Assembly: GCA_029959605.1 (NCBI GenBank)
Contig: JASCOC010000024.1
Coordinates: 1 to 45,749 of the forward strand
DNA length: 45,749 bases
From: Lysobacteraceae bacterium PS02340
Lineage (GTDB): Bacteria > Pseudomonadota > Gammaproteobacteria > Xanthomonadales > Xanthomonadaceae
Direction: 5' to 3'
In this document: positions 25,571 to 33,658 of the stretch, piece after piece
Numbering within the stretch: the stretch's first letter is position 1
Layout of the letters: every line of letters starts with the position of its first letter
The notes under the pieces: model-generated
What the model was told of the DNA's origin: nothing
What the model saw: only the letters and a program-made list of their open reading frames with translations
Database searches by the model: none
Translations under genes and position numbers: made by a program

Positions 25571-26250
25571 GCGCGCCGCCCCAGCAGCCAGTTGGCCACG
25601 CCCAGCAATCGCAGCACGCCGGTCTCGCCGCGTGCGCCGGTGACCGGCGTGGCGATGTCGGCCAGTTCCTGCTGGCGTTCGCCGGTCAGCGCGTGCGCGC
25701 GCTCGGCGAATGCGATCACCGCGATCTGCTCGTGCGCCTGCAACGGCGCGGCCGGTGCTTGCGGCGCGATCTGCAACGCGTCGATGCGCGTGCGCTCGCG
25801 TGGCGCATGGATCACCAGCGTGCCGGCAACCATGTCGCCGAGACGCCGGCTCCAGGGATCGGCGAGGCTCGCGACCAGACCCGCGCCGTAGCCGAAGGGC
25901 AACATGTCGACGGTGCGCATCAGATTGCGCACGAAACTCGCCATCCAGCCGATCGGCGCGCCGTCGGCCGACACCACCCGCAGGCTCAGCGCGCGCTTGC
26001 CCGGCGTCTGCCCGCCGTACAGCGCTTCGAAGACCACCGGATAGCCCCAGAACACGACGAACAGCACGATCATGTACAGGCCGGAGCCGAACTTGCCGAG
26101 CATGCCGAGCACGATCGAGATCGCCATCAGCAGCGCGCCGCGGATCGCCAGATCGATCAGCCACGCCACCGCGCGCGGCACCGGGCCGGCGGCCGGCAGG
26201 CGCAGCGCGACGCCCTCGGGCGTGTGGACCTCGCGGACCGTATCGAGCAT
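25567..26250 (-). CDS. RDD family membrane protein
   Basis: A 227-residue membrane protein with an RDD domain (about 18-150). Instead of a strict R-D-D it shows PRAVAWLIDLAIRG in the first helix, GGQTPGKRALSLRVV after the second helix, and SFVRNLMRTVDMLP. The C-terminal ~75 residues are cytoplasmic and helical. It is first in the minus-strand cluster and overlaps the SpoIIM-like gene by four bases. RDD proteins have been linked to ion exchange, but in this cluster their role is not known. Confidence 0.9.
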   Translation of the reverse strand: MLDTVREVHTPEGVALRLPAAGPVPRAVAWLIDLAIRGALLMAISIVLGMLGKFGSGLYMIVLFVVFWGYPVVFEALYGGQTPGKRALSLRVVSADGAPIGWMASFVRNLMRTVDMLPFGYGAGLVASLADPWSRRLGDMVAGTLVIHAPRERTRIDALQIAPQAPAAPLQAHEQIAVIAFAERAHALTGERQQELADIATPVTGARGETGVLRLLGVANWLLGRRA

Positions 26251-26330
26251 CAGGCGCCGCGGCTCCGTGCGGTCATGCGCGAGTGCGCGTCGTCCCGGTG
26301 CGTCATGCGTCGTGCCTGCCCCTGCGCTGC

Positions 26331-26873
26331 TCAGCCCGCCAGCGCGGCGAGGTATTCATCCTTGAGACGCACGTAATGCGCGGCGCTGTAGTACAGGCCT
26401 TCGATCTGCGCATCGTCGAGCGTGCGTACGCAGCGCGCGGGATTGCCGACCCACAGTTCGCCTTCGCCGACGACCTTGCCCGGCGAGACCACCGCGCCGG
26501 CGGCGACGAACGCGTGCTTGCGCACCACCGCGCCGTCGAGCACCAGCGCGCCCATGCCGATCAGCGCCGCGTCCTCGATCGTGCAGGCGTGGATCACCGC
26601 CTTGTGGCCGATCGTGACGTCGCTGCCGATCAATGTCGGGAAGCCGCCGCGCTTGGCATGCGGGCCGGCATGGCTGACGTGGATCACGGTGCCGTCCTGC
26701 ACGCTGGTGCGCGCACCGATGTGCACGTGGTTCACGTCGCCGCGGATCACCGTCGCCGGCCACACCGACACATCGTCGCCGAGCACGACATCGCCGATCA
26801 CCGTTGCCGCCGGGTCGACGTAGACGCGCGCGCCGAGGCGCGGGGCGGTGTTCCGATAGGGTCTCAAGTCCAT
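26331..26873 (-). CDS. Gamma carbonic anhydrase family protein
   Basis: A 180-residue left-handed beta-helix protein of the gamma-carbonic-anhydrase/YrdA group, built from hexapeptide repeats. Examples are VIGDVVLGDDVSVWPATVIRGDVNHVHIGARTSVQDGTVIHVSH in the N-terminal half. Zinc-type histidines are kept in VIHVSH and GHKAVIHAC. A short C-terminal helix (EGLYYSAAHYVRLKDEYLAAL) ends the chain. YrdA-type members are trimeric and often lack measurable carbonic anhydrase activity, so the reaction is uncertain. It is divergent from the aldehyde dehydrogenase gene, 59 bases apart. Confidence 0.93.
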   Translation of the reverse strand: MDLRPYRNTAPRLGARVYVDPAATVIGDVVLGDDVSVWPATVIRGDVNHVHIGARTSVQDGTVIHVSHAGPHAKRGGFPTLIGSDVTIGHKAVIHACTIEDAALIGMGALVLDGAVVRKHAFVAAGAVVSPGKVVGEGELWVGNPARCVRTLDDAQIEGLYYSAAHYVRLKDEYLAALAG

Positions 26874-26932
26874 CGCCGGAGTCTACCTGCGGCCCTGCCG
26901 GAATGCCGCGACGCCGACGCTACACTGCGGCG

Positions 26933-28354
26933 ATGGACACCGCCCAGACCGATTCGACACCCGCCGCGACACCGGTCGCCGAGCTGCGACCGACGCTCGA
27001 TGCCTTGCGCGCGGCCTGGCGCAGCCGTCGACCCGATGCCGCGCAGCGCCGCGACGATCTTGCCCGCCTGCGCGCCGCATTCGCGCGACGTCTGGACGAA
27101 ATGGCCGACGCGATCTCGGCCGACTTCGGCCATCGCGCGCGCTCCGAATCGCTGATCGCCGACGGCATGACCGTGCTGTCGGAGATCGATGCGCTGCGCC
27201 GCCATCTGCGCGGCTGGATGCGCCCGCGTCGCGTTGGTGCCGGCTGGAAGCTGTGGCCGGCGCGCGCCGAAGTGCGGCCGGTGCCACTGGGTGTGGTCGG
27301 TGTGATCGCGCCTTGGAACTATCCGGTGAATCTGGCGCTGATTCCGCTGGCGACCGCGATCGCCGCCGGCAACCACGTCTATCTCAAGCCGTCGGAACAC
27401 ACGCCGCGCAGCAGCGCGTTCCTGCGTTCGCTGCTGGCCGAAGTCTTTCCGGCCGACCGCGTCGCCGTCGCGCTCGGCGATGCCGACATCGGCGCCGCGT
27501 TCGCCGGCCTGCCGTTCGACCATCTGGTGTTCACCGGTTCGACCGCGGTCGGCCGCAAGGTCATGGCCGCGGCGGCGCCGAACCTCACCCCGCTGACACT
27601 GGAGCTTGGCGGCAAATCGCCGGCGATCGTCTGCCCCGGCTATCCACTCGACAAGGCCGCGTCGCGGCTGGTCACCGGCAAGCTGTTCAACGCCGGCCAG
27701 ACCTGCATCGCACCGGATTACGTGCTGGTCGATGCCGCACGCCGCGATGCACTACTGGAGGCGCTGCGCTTCGAGGTGCAGGCCCGCTATGCCGATGCCG
27801 GCACCCGGGCATCGGATTACACGCACATCGTCAGCGATGCGCAGCATGCGCGCCTGACCGGCCTGCTCGACGATGCGCGCACACGCGGCCTGACCGTGTT
27901 GCCGCTGCTCGAGGTCGAAGGCGCGCGCGCGCTCGCACCCACACTCGTCGTCGAACCCGGCGACGACAGCGAGGTGATGCGCGAGGAAATCTTCGGGCCG
28001 ATCCTGCCGGTGATTTCCTACGACTCGCTCGACGACGCCATCGCCTTCGTCGAAGCGCGCGACCGGCCGCTGGCGCTGTATCCCTTCGGCGATCGCGCCC
28101 AGGCCGAGGCGATCCTCGCCCGCACCGTCGCCGGCGGCGTGACCGTCAACGACACCCTGCTGCACTTCGCCGCGAACCGGCTGCCGTTCGGCGGCGTCGG
28201 CCCGAGCGGCATGGGCGCGTATCACGGCCGCGCCGGGTTCGACGCGATGACCAAGGCGCTGCCGGTGCTGTGGCAGTCGCGCGTCGCGGTTACCGACTGG
28301 CTGCGACCGCCGTATGCACGTATCGCGAAGCTGGTGGATTTTCTCGCGCGTTGA
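26933..28354 (+). CDS. Coniferyl-aldehyde-dehydrogenase-like NAD(P)-dependent aldehyde dehydrogenase
   Basis: Oxidises aldehydes to acids with NAD or NADP. It has 473 residues, the length of the class-3/CalB group. The NAD-binding signatures are APWNYPVNLALIPLATAIAAGN and FTGSTAVGRKVM, the general-base glutamate is in LELGGKSP, and the catalytic Cys is in FNAGQTCIAPDYV; PVISYDSLDDAI and LPFGGVGPSGMGAYHG follow. A possible membrane-associated C-terminal tail (VTDWLRPPYARIAKLVDFL) resembles this class. The start at ATG 26933 lies where homology begins. The 3' end overlaps the convergent LTA-synthase-like gene by 65 bases. The natural substrate is not known. Confidence 0.93.
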   Translation: MDTAQTDSTPAATPVAELRPTLDALRAAWRSRRPDAAQRRDDLARLRAAFARRLDEMADAISADFGHRARSESLIADGMTVLSEIDALRRHLRGWMRPRRVGAGWKLWPARAEVRPVPLGVVGVIAPWNYPVNLALIPLATAIAAGNHVYLKPSEHTPRSSAFLRSLLAEVFPADRVAVALGDADIGAAFAGLPFDHLVFTGSTAVGRKVMAAAAPNLTPLTLELGGKSPAIVCPGYPLDKAASRLVTGKLFNAGQTCIAPDYVLVDAARRDALLEALRFEVQARYADAGTRASDYTHIVSDAQHARLTGLLDDARTRGLTVLPLLEVEGARALAPTLVVEPGDDSEVMREEIFGPILPVISYDSLDDAIAFVEARDRPLALYPFGDRAQAEAILARTVAGGVTVNDTLLHFAANRLPFGGVGPSGMGAYHGRAGFDAMTKALPVLWQSRVAVTDWLRPPYARIAKLVDFLAR

Positions 28355-30356
28355 CCCGCGGCAATCCATACCAGCCACGCGCATAGGCCAGCGATCCCCA
28401 CAGCGCCTGCGCATGCGCCTCGCGCGCGAGCAGCGGCGACAGCGCCGCGGGCTGCAGGCGGCCCTGGCCCGGCACGTAGCGGTACTGGCTCGGCACCTTG
28501 TCGGGCTGCAGCACCACCACGTCGTCGCCCTGCAGCCACGCGAAATTGCGGTCGTACTGCATCAGCGCGCGACCGGGCAGGCGCATCGCCGGGTCTGCCA
28601 GATCGCGTCCGGTCATCGGCGTGGCATCGGCGATGCCGATCAGCGACAGCAGCGTCGGCCCGAGATCGATCTGGCTGGCGATGCGGTCGTCGCGACGCGG
28701 CGCGATGCCGGCGCCGAGGATCAGGCCGGGAATGTGGAAATTGTCGACCGGGACCAGATCGCGGCCGAACACGCGCGAGTCGTGGTCGGCGACGACGAGG
28801 AACACGGTGTCGTCCCAGTAGTCGCTGGCCATCGCCTTGTCGAAGAAGCCGCCCAGCGCGTGGTCGGCATATTTCGCGGCGTTGTTGCGTGTCTGCAGCG
28901 GCTGCTCGAACGGGGTGATGCGGCCGGTCGGAAACTCGAAGGGATCGTGGTTGCTCGACGTGAACACGAAGCCGAAGAACGGCTTGCCTTTGGCATGCAG
29001 GCGCGCGAACTCCTCGTCGGCGCGCGCGAACAGGTCCTCGTCGGACACGCCCCAAGAGCCGACGAAGGCCGGCGCGCGATAGTCGCGCTGCTCGACCACG
29101 CGGCCGAAACCGTTGCCGAGGAAGAAGCCGCGCATGTTGTCGAAGTGGCTTTCGCCGCCGTAGTAGAACGTCGTGTCGTAGCCGCGCCGGCGCAACACGT
29201 CGGCGAGGGTGAAGAAGCCCTGCTGGCTGCGCGCGCGCTTGACCACCGCCTGCGCCGGCGTCGGCGCGAAGCCGGCGACCACCGCTTCGATGCCGCGCAC
29301 CGAACGCGTACCGGTCGCGTACAGCCGTTCGAAGGCCCAGCCCTGCGCGCTGAGGCGGTCGTACTCGGGCGACAGCGGGCGCCCGCCGAGGCTGCCGATG
29401 AACTGCGCGCCGAGGCTTTCCTCCAGCACGATCACCAGGTTCTTCGGCTTGCCGCGCCACACCGGATTACGCGCGGCGAGCGTCGGCAACGCCGGATCGG
29501 TGAACGCCGAGGCCGGCAGACCGGTGCCCGCCCGGACCGACGCGAGCACCGTGTCCGCCGGCAGCTCGCCATACAGGGACTCGGCGGTCTCCTCGTGCTG
29601 CAGCCAGCCGCGCATCGCGAACGCCAGCGAGTAGAACGAGTTCAGCGGCAGCGCATTGACCGTCGGATTGGTGCTGAAGGCCAGCATCGCCGGATTCATC
29701 GGCCGATGGCCCAGCGTCGAGCGCACACCGAGCGCGCCGACGCCCAGCACCAGCACCGCGAGGCCGACGCGCAGCACCGCGCCGCCGGCGGGCGTCGGCT
29801 GCGTCGGCCATCCGCGTCGCGCGAGCCGCAGGCTGGCCCAGGCGGCCGCCGCGGTCAGCAGCAGCACGCCGATGCATTCCAGCGGCCGGCCTTCGGCGAG
29901 CATCGACAGCACTTCGCGCGGATAGACCAGATATTCGACGAACACGCGGTCGGGCCGCAGGCCGTACTCGGCCATGAAGCCGGGCGTGGCGAGCTCCAGC
30001 CAGACCAGCAATGTCGTCGCGAGCGCGAGCCAGCCCACCGCGACGCGGCGCACCCAGCGCGCGTCGTAGACCGCCGCGGGCAACAGCAGCAGCAGCGCCG
30101 CCAGTGGCGCGAACAGCAGGCACAGGCTGGCGATGTCGACGCGTAGGCCCTGCAGCAGCACGGGCGCCCAGCCGTCGACCTCGTTCACGGCCGCCCGCTG
30201 CCACACCGCCAGCCCCAGCCGCGACACGCCGAGCACGACGAGGCCGAGCACACCCATGCCCAGCACCGGTTTCAGGCGCGTCATCGCGTTCCGCAGCGTC
30301 ATGTCCAGATCCACACGCCGCGCCATCCGCGGCCCGTACAGGATCGATCCGGGCAT
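28290..30356 (-). CDS. LTA synthase family protein (sulfatase/alkaline-phosphatase fold)
   Basis: A large membrane enzyme of the LtaS/sulfatase superfamily. Gram-negative members move phosphoglycerol or phosphoethanolamine groups onto surface glycans. From the ATG at 30356 it has 688 residues: four to five membrane helices (up to about residue 210), then a periplasmic sulfatase domain (about 300-610). Catalytic marks are NLVIVLEES (metal), TGTRSVRGIEA with the nucleophilic Thr, YYGGESHFDNMRGFF, TSSNHDPFEFP and VVADHDSRV. In-frame ATGs at 30401 and 30326 are alternatives. The acceptor is unknown. It is divergent from the response regulator, and its last 65 bases overlap the aldehyde dehydrogenase gene. 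Confidence 0.9.
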   Translation of the reverse strand: MPGSILYGPRMARRVDLDMTLRNAMTRLKPVLGMGVLGLVVLGVSRLGLAVWQRAAVNEVDGWAPVLLQGLRVDIASLCLLFAPLAALLLLLPAAVYDARWVRRVAVGWLALATTLLVWLELATPGFMAEYGLRPDRVFVEYLVYPREVLSMLAEGRPLECIGVLLLTAAAAWASLRLARRGWPTQPTPAGGAVLRVGLAVLVLGVGALGVRSTLGHRPMNPAMLAFSTNPTVNALPLNSFYSLAFAMRGWLQHEETAESLYGELPADTVLASVRAGTGLPASAFTDPALPTLAARNPVWRGKPKNLVIVLEESLGAQFIGSLGGRPLSPEYDRLSAQGWAFERLYATGTRSVRGIEAVVAGFAPTPAQAVVKRARSQQGFFTLADVLRRRGYDTTFYYGGESHFDNMRGFFLGNGFGRVVEQRDYRAPAFVGSWGVSDEDLFARADEEFARLHAKGKPFFGFVFTSSNHDPFEFPTGRITPFEQPLQTRNNAAKYADHALGGFFDKAMASDYWDDTVFLVVADHDSRVFGRDLVPVDNFHIPGLILGAGIAPRRDDRIASQIDLGPTLLSLIGIADATPMTGRDLADPAMRLPGRALMQYDRNFAWLQGDDVVVLQPDKVPSQYRYVPGQGRLQPAALSPLLAREAHAQALWGSLAYARGWYGLPRVNARENPPASRYVHTAVAASR

Positions 30357-30433
30357 GTCGGAAGCCTGTCGGAACGCGGCCCCGCCGCGCCGTATCATCA
30401 ACCGGCACAGCCGTGCGCCCAGGACGAGAACCG

Positions 30434-31126
30434 ATGCGACTGCTGGTGGTCGAGGACAACCGCAACCTGGTCGGCAACCTGTTCGACTACTTCGAGCCGC
30501 GCGGCCACGAGATGGACGCCGCGCCGGACGGCATCGTCGGCCTGCACCTCGCGGTGACCCAGCATTACGACGCGATCATTCTCGACTGGATGCTGCCGCG
30601 CCTCGACGGCCGCGCGCTGCTGCAGCGCCTGCGCGAACACGCGATCGACACGCCGGTGATCATGCTCACCGCGCGCGACGAACTGCCCGACAAGATCGCC
30701 GGCTTCCGCGCCGGGGCCGACGACTATCTGACCAAGCCCTTCGCACTGCCGGAACTCGAAGTGCGCCTGGAAGCCGTGCTGGCGCGTGCGCGCGGCCGCC
30801 GCAGCGCGCGCACGCTGGAAGTGCACGACCTGCGCCTCAACCTCGACACGCTCGAAGCCAGCCGCGCCGGCCAGCCGCTGCATCTCTACCCCGCGGGCCG
30901 CAAGCTGCTCGAAGTGCTGATGCAGGCCAGTCCCGCCGCGGTCGAACGCCAGCAGTTGGAGCACGCGCTGTGGGCCGACGCGCCGCCCGATGGCGACATG
31001 CTGCGCTCGCATGTCTACGAACTGCGCCGCAGCGTCGACGGCCCGTTCGCGATCAAGCTGATCCAGACCCTGCCGCGCTACGGCTACCGGCTGGCGGCGC
31101 CCGCCGACACCGGCGCGCCGGCATGA
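30434..31126 (+). CDS. OmpR-family response regulator
   Basis: A 230-residue two-component regulator. The receiver domain (1-115) has the acidic pocket VVEDN, phospho-acceptor Asp in IILDWMLPR, Thr in MLTARD and Lys in LTKPF. The C-terminal winged helix (about 130-222) shows a degenerate recognition region with VYELRRSVDGPFAIKLIQTLPRYGYRL at the wing, typical of OmpR/PhoB binding to direct repeats. It overlaps the histidine kinase start by four bases (ATGA) and is divergent from the LTA-synthase-like gene, which may be a target. Its regulon is unknown. Confidence 0.94.
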   Translation: MRLLVVEDNRNLVGNLFDYFEPRGHEMDAAPDGIVGLHLAVTQHYDAIILDWMLPRLDGRALLQRLREHAIDTPVIMLTARDELPDKIAGFRAGADDYLTKPFALPELEVRLEAVLARARGRRSARTLEVHDLRLNLDTLEASRAGQPLHLYPAGRKLLEVLMQASPAAVERQQLEHALWADAPPDGDMLRSHVYELRRSVDGPFAIKLIQTLPRYGYRLAAPADTGAPA

Positions 31127-32418
31127 GCCGCGCACGCAGTCTGCGCAGCCGCATCCTGTACTGGCTGGCCGTCTACGCGCTGCTGCTGGCGGCTGGCGTC
31201 TCGCTGCACGGCTTTCTCGTCAACGAGTACGCCGAACGCCTGCTGTGGGATTCGATGCTGCGCACCGAGTTCACCCATCATCTGCAACGCAGCGCGGCGG
31301 ATCCGTCGTATCGCTGGAGCGATTCCGACAACCTGCGTCTGTACGTCAACGGCGGCGCGCCGCCGGAAACCGCGGCATTGCCCGACGGCATCCACGACGA
31401 GGTCGAGCTGCCGAACGGCACCGAGATCCTGGTGCTGGTCGAGCACGTCGACGGCGTGCGCCACGTGCTGACCCTCGACATCACCGACATGGAGCGCGAG
31501 GAGGACCGGCTCACGCTCTTCATCCTCGGCTCGTCGGTCATCCTGGTCACGGTGATGGGCGGACTGATGGCGCTGGGCCTCGGCCGCACCCTGCGGCCGT
31601 TGACCACGCTCGCCGGCGACATCGCCGCGCTGTCGCCCGACCGCACCGGCCAGCGGATCGTACCCGAGACGCAAGCGAGTTCGGAACTGCTGGTCATCGC
31701 CAACGCGCTCAACGACTACCTGCAGCGCAACGAACAGTTCGTCGATCGCGAGCGCGCCTTCATCAACACCGCCAGCCACGAACTGCGCACGCCGATCGCG
31801 GTGATGTCCGGCGCCGCGGAACTCGCACTGGCGCCGCCCGACGTGCCGGCCATGACCGCGCACCAGCTGCGCCGCATCCAGCGCACCGCCGACGACATGG
31901 ACCGGATGATCGCCCTGCTGCTCGCGCTGGCGAAGGATCCCGCGCGCCTGCTGCAGGCCGGCCAGCCGATCGAACTGTCGGCGTTGCTGCCCGCGATCAT
32001 CGACGACCACCGCCATCTCACCCGCGACAAGGCACTGGAGATCGTGCTGCATGCGCCGCAGCCCTGCACCCTGCTCGCGCCACCGGCGGTCGTGCGCGCG
32101 ACGGTCGGCAATCTGCTGCGCAATGCGATCGAACACAGCGACGGCGGCCGCATCGACGTCGAACTGCGCGCCGGTGCCACCGTCGTGATCCGCGATCCCG
32201 GGCACGGCATGACGCCCGAGCAGATCAGCGCCGTGTACTCGCGCATGGCACGCGCCGGCGTGCCGACCGGCGACGGCATCGGCCTGGAACTCATCGCGCG
32301 CGTCTGCGAACACCTCGGCTGGGCGCTCGACATCCGCTCCTCGCCCGAAGGCGGCACCACCGCCACGCTGCGCATGCGCGCGAACGACGCCGCGGCGGAC
32401 GCTAGAATTCCCGGATGA
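31123..32418 (+). CDS. Sensor histidine kinase
   Basis: A 431-residue inner-membrane kinase partnering the upstream regulator. Two membrane helices (about 10-30 and 128-152) bracket a periplasmic sensor of about 95 residues; a HAMP-like linker follows, then the dimerisation helix with FINTASHELRTPIAV (His acceptor). The ATPase domain has NLLRNAIEHS (N box), IRDPGHGM (G1) and GDGIGLELI (G2). All kinase boxes are present, so it should be active. Its stop overlaps the start of xthA (ATGA), tying a DNA-repair gene to this two-component operon. The signal is unknown. Confidence 0.94.
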   Translation: MSRARSLRSRILYWLAVYALLLAAGVSLHGFLVNEYAERLLWDSMLRTEFTHHLQRSAADPSYRWSDSDNLRLYVNGGAPPETAALPDGIHDEVELPNGTEILVLVEHVDGVRHVLTLDITDMEREEDRLTLFILGSSVILVTVMGGLMALGLGRTLRPLTTLAGDIAALSPDRTGQRIVPETQASSELLVIANALNDYLQRNEQFVDRERAFINTASHELRTPIAVMSGAAELALAPPDVPAMTAHQLRRIQRTADDMDRMIALLLALAKDPARLLQAGQPIELSALLPAIIDDHRHLTRDKALEIVLHAPQPCTLLAPPAVVRATVGNLLRNAIEHSDGGRIDVELRAGATVVIRDPGHGMTPEQISAVYSRMARAGVPTGDGIGLELIARVCEHLGWALDIRSSPEGGTTATLRMRANDAAADARIPG

Positions 32419-33188
32419 AGATCGCCAGCTGGAACGTCAACTCGCTCAACGTACGCCTGCCGCACCTCGAGCAATGGCTGCGCGATGCGCAACCCGACGT
32501 GGTCGGCATCCAGGAAACCAAGCTCGAGGACGCGCGCTTCCCCGACACCGCGCTCGCCGCGCTCGGCTACCGCACCGTGTTCGCCGGCCAGAAAACCTAC
32601 AACGGCGTCGCCCTGCTCGCCCGCGACCGCGCACTCGACGACGTGCAGATCGGCATTCCGGGATTCGAGGACGAACAGAAGCGCGTGATCGCCGCGACCA
32701 TCGACGGCGTGCGCGTCATCAACCTCTACGTCGTCAACGGCCAGGACGTCGGTACCGACAAGTACGCTTACAAGTTGCGCTGGCTCGCCGCCGTGCACGA
32801 GTGGGTGCAGCGCGAACTCGCCGCGCATCCGAAGCTCGTCGTCCTGGGCGACTTCAACATCGCCCCCGACGACCGCGACGTGCACGACCCCGCGGTCTGG
32901 AACGACGGCCACATCCTGACCTCGACCGCCGAGCGCGACGCCCTGCGCGGCCTGCTGGGCCTCGGTCTGCACGATGCGTTCCGCCTGCATCACGACGACG
33001 CGGGTGTCTTCAGCTGGTGGGATTACCGCCAGGCGGGCTTCCGCCGCGATCTCGGCCTGCGGATCGATCTGACGCTGGTGTCGGATGCGTTGCGGGATCA
33101 GGCCGTCGCATCCGGCATCGATCGCGAACCGCGGACCTGGGACCGCCCCAGCGACCATGCGCCGGCCTGGGTCACCCTCTCGGACTGA
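32415..33188 (+). CDS. xthA: Exodeoxyribonuclease III
   Basis: An apurinic/apyrimidinic endonuclease and 3'-to-5' exonuclease of base-excision repair. It has 257 residues, the full family length. Catalytic motifs are all present: ASWNVNSLN at the start, GIQETKLED (metal Glu), NLYVVNG and YKLRWL, GDFNIAPDDRDVHD (Asp, Asn), FSWWDYR, LRIDLTLVS and the terminal SDHAPAW (Asp, His). The start codon overlaps the histidine kinase stop. It ends 58 bases before the bidirectional terminator at 33247. Confidence 0.96.
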   Translation: MKIASWNVNSLNVRLPHLEQWLRDAQPDVVGIQETKLEDARFPDTALAALGYRTVFAGQKTYNGVALLARDRALDDVQIGIPGFEDEQKRVIAATIDGVRVINLYVVNGQDVGTDKYAYKLRWLAAVHEWVQRELAAHPKLVVLGDFNIAPDDRDVHDPAVWNDGHILTSTAERDALRGLLGLGLHDAFRLHHDDAGVFSWWDYRQAGFRRDLGLRIDLTLVSDALRDQAVASGIDREPRTWDRPSDHAPAWVTLSD

Positions 33189-33246
33189 CGCGTCGCGCGG
33201 CGCTGCCGCGGCTCCGATGCCGTCGGCGTCGACATCCTGAAACGAA

Positions 33247-33273
33247 AAAAGGCCCGGCAATGCCGGGCCTTTT
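33247..33273. terminator. Bidirectional terminator between xthA and the GlsB-like gene
   Basis: AAAGGCCCGGC (33248-33258) and GCCGGGCCTTT (33262-33272) form an 11-bp stem with a 3-base loop; A-runs on one side and T-runs on the other allow function on both strands between convergent genes. Confidence 0.9.
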
Positions 33274-33297
33274 CCGTCACGTCGATCCGGTCTGCGA

Positions 33298-33555
33298 TCA
33301 GCGCGCGCTGCCGCGGCGGAACAGGTTGACGATCGCCAGCAGGATGATCGCGCCGATCAGCGCGGTCAGCAGGAAGCCGATCCAGCCTGCGCCGAGCGAG
33401 ACGCCCAGCATCGGCAGCAGCCAGCCACCGATGAAGCCACCGATGATGCCGACGACGATGTTCAGCAGGATGCCCTGCTGCCCGTTGGTGCGCATCAGGA
33501 TGCTGGCGAGCCAGCCGGCGATGCCACCGACGATGATGTAGATGAGGAAGTTCAT
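33298..33555 (-). CDS. GlsB/YeaQ/YmgE family stress-response membrane protein
   Basis: An 85-residue, very hydrophobic protein of the transglycosylase-associated/GlsB family, with three membrane helices (about 3-20, 30-50, 57-80) and Gly-rich motifs IVGGIAGWLASILM and GIIGGFIGGWLLPMLG. Family members rise under general or osmotic stress; the mechanism is unknown. The ATG at 33555 is used; a longer frame from 33807 runs through intergenic sequence. The name transglycosylase-associated does not imply an enzyme. Confidence 0.93.
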   Translation of the reverse strand: MNFLIYIIVGGIAGWLASILMRTNGQQGILLNIVVGIIGGFIGGWLLPMLGVSLGAGWIGFLLTALIGAIILLAIVNLFRRGSAR

Positions 33556-33658
33556 GCGGAATGCTCCAGTGCGGAACTCGGGAAATCGGGAAGTGGCGCG
33601 TGCAGGCCCGAAGGCCGGCGCCAGCATCCGGCCCGGTCCGTGACGGAGATGTCGGTAT

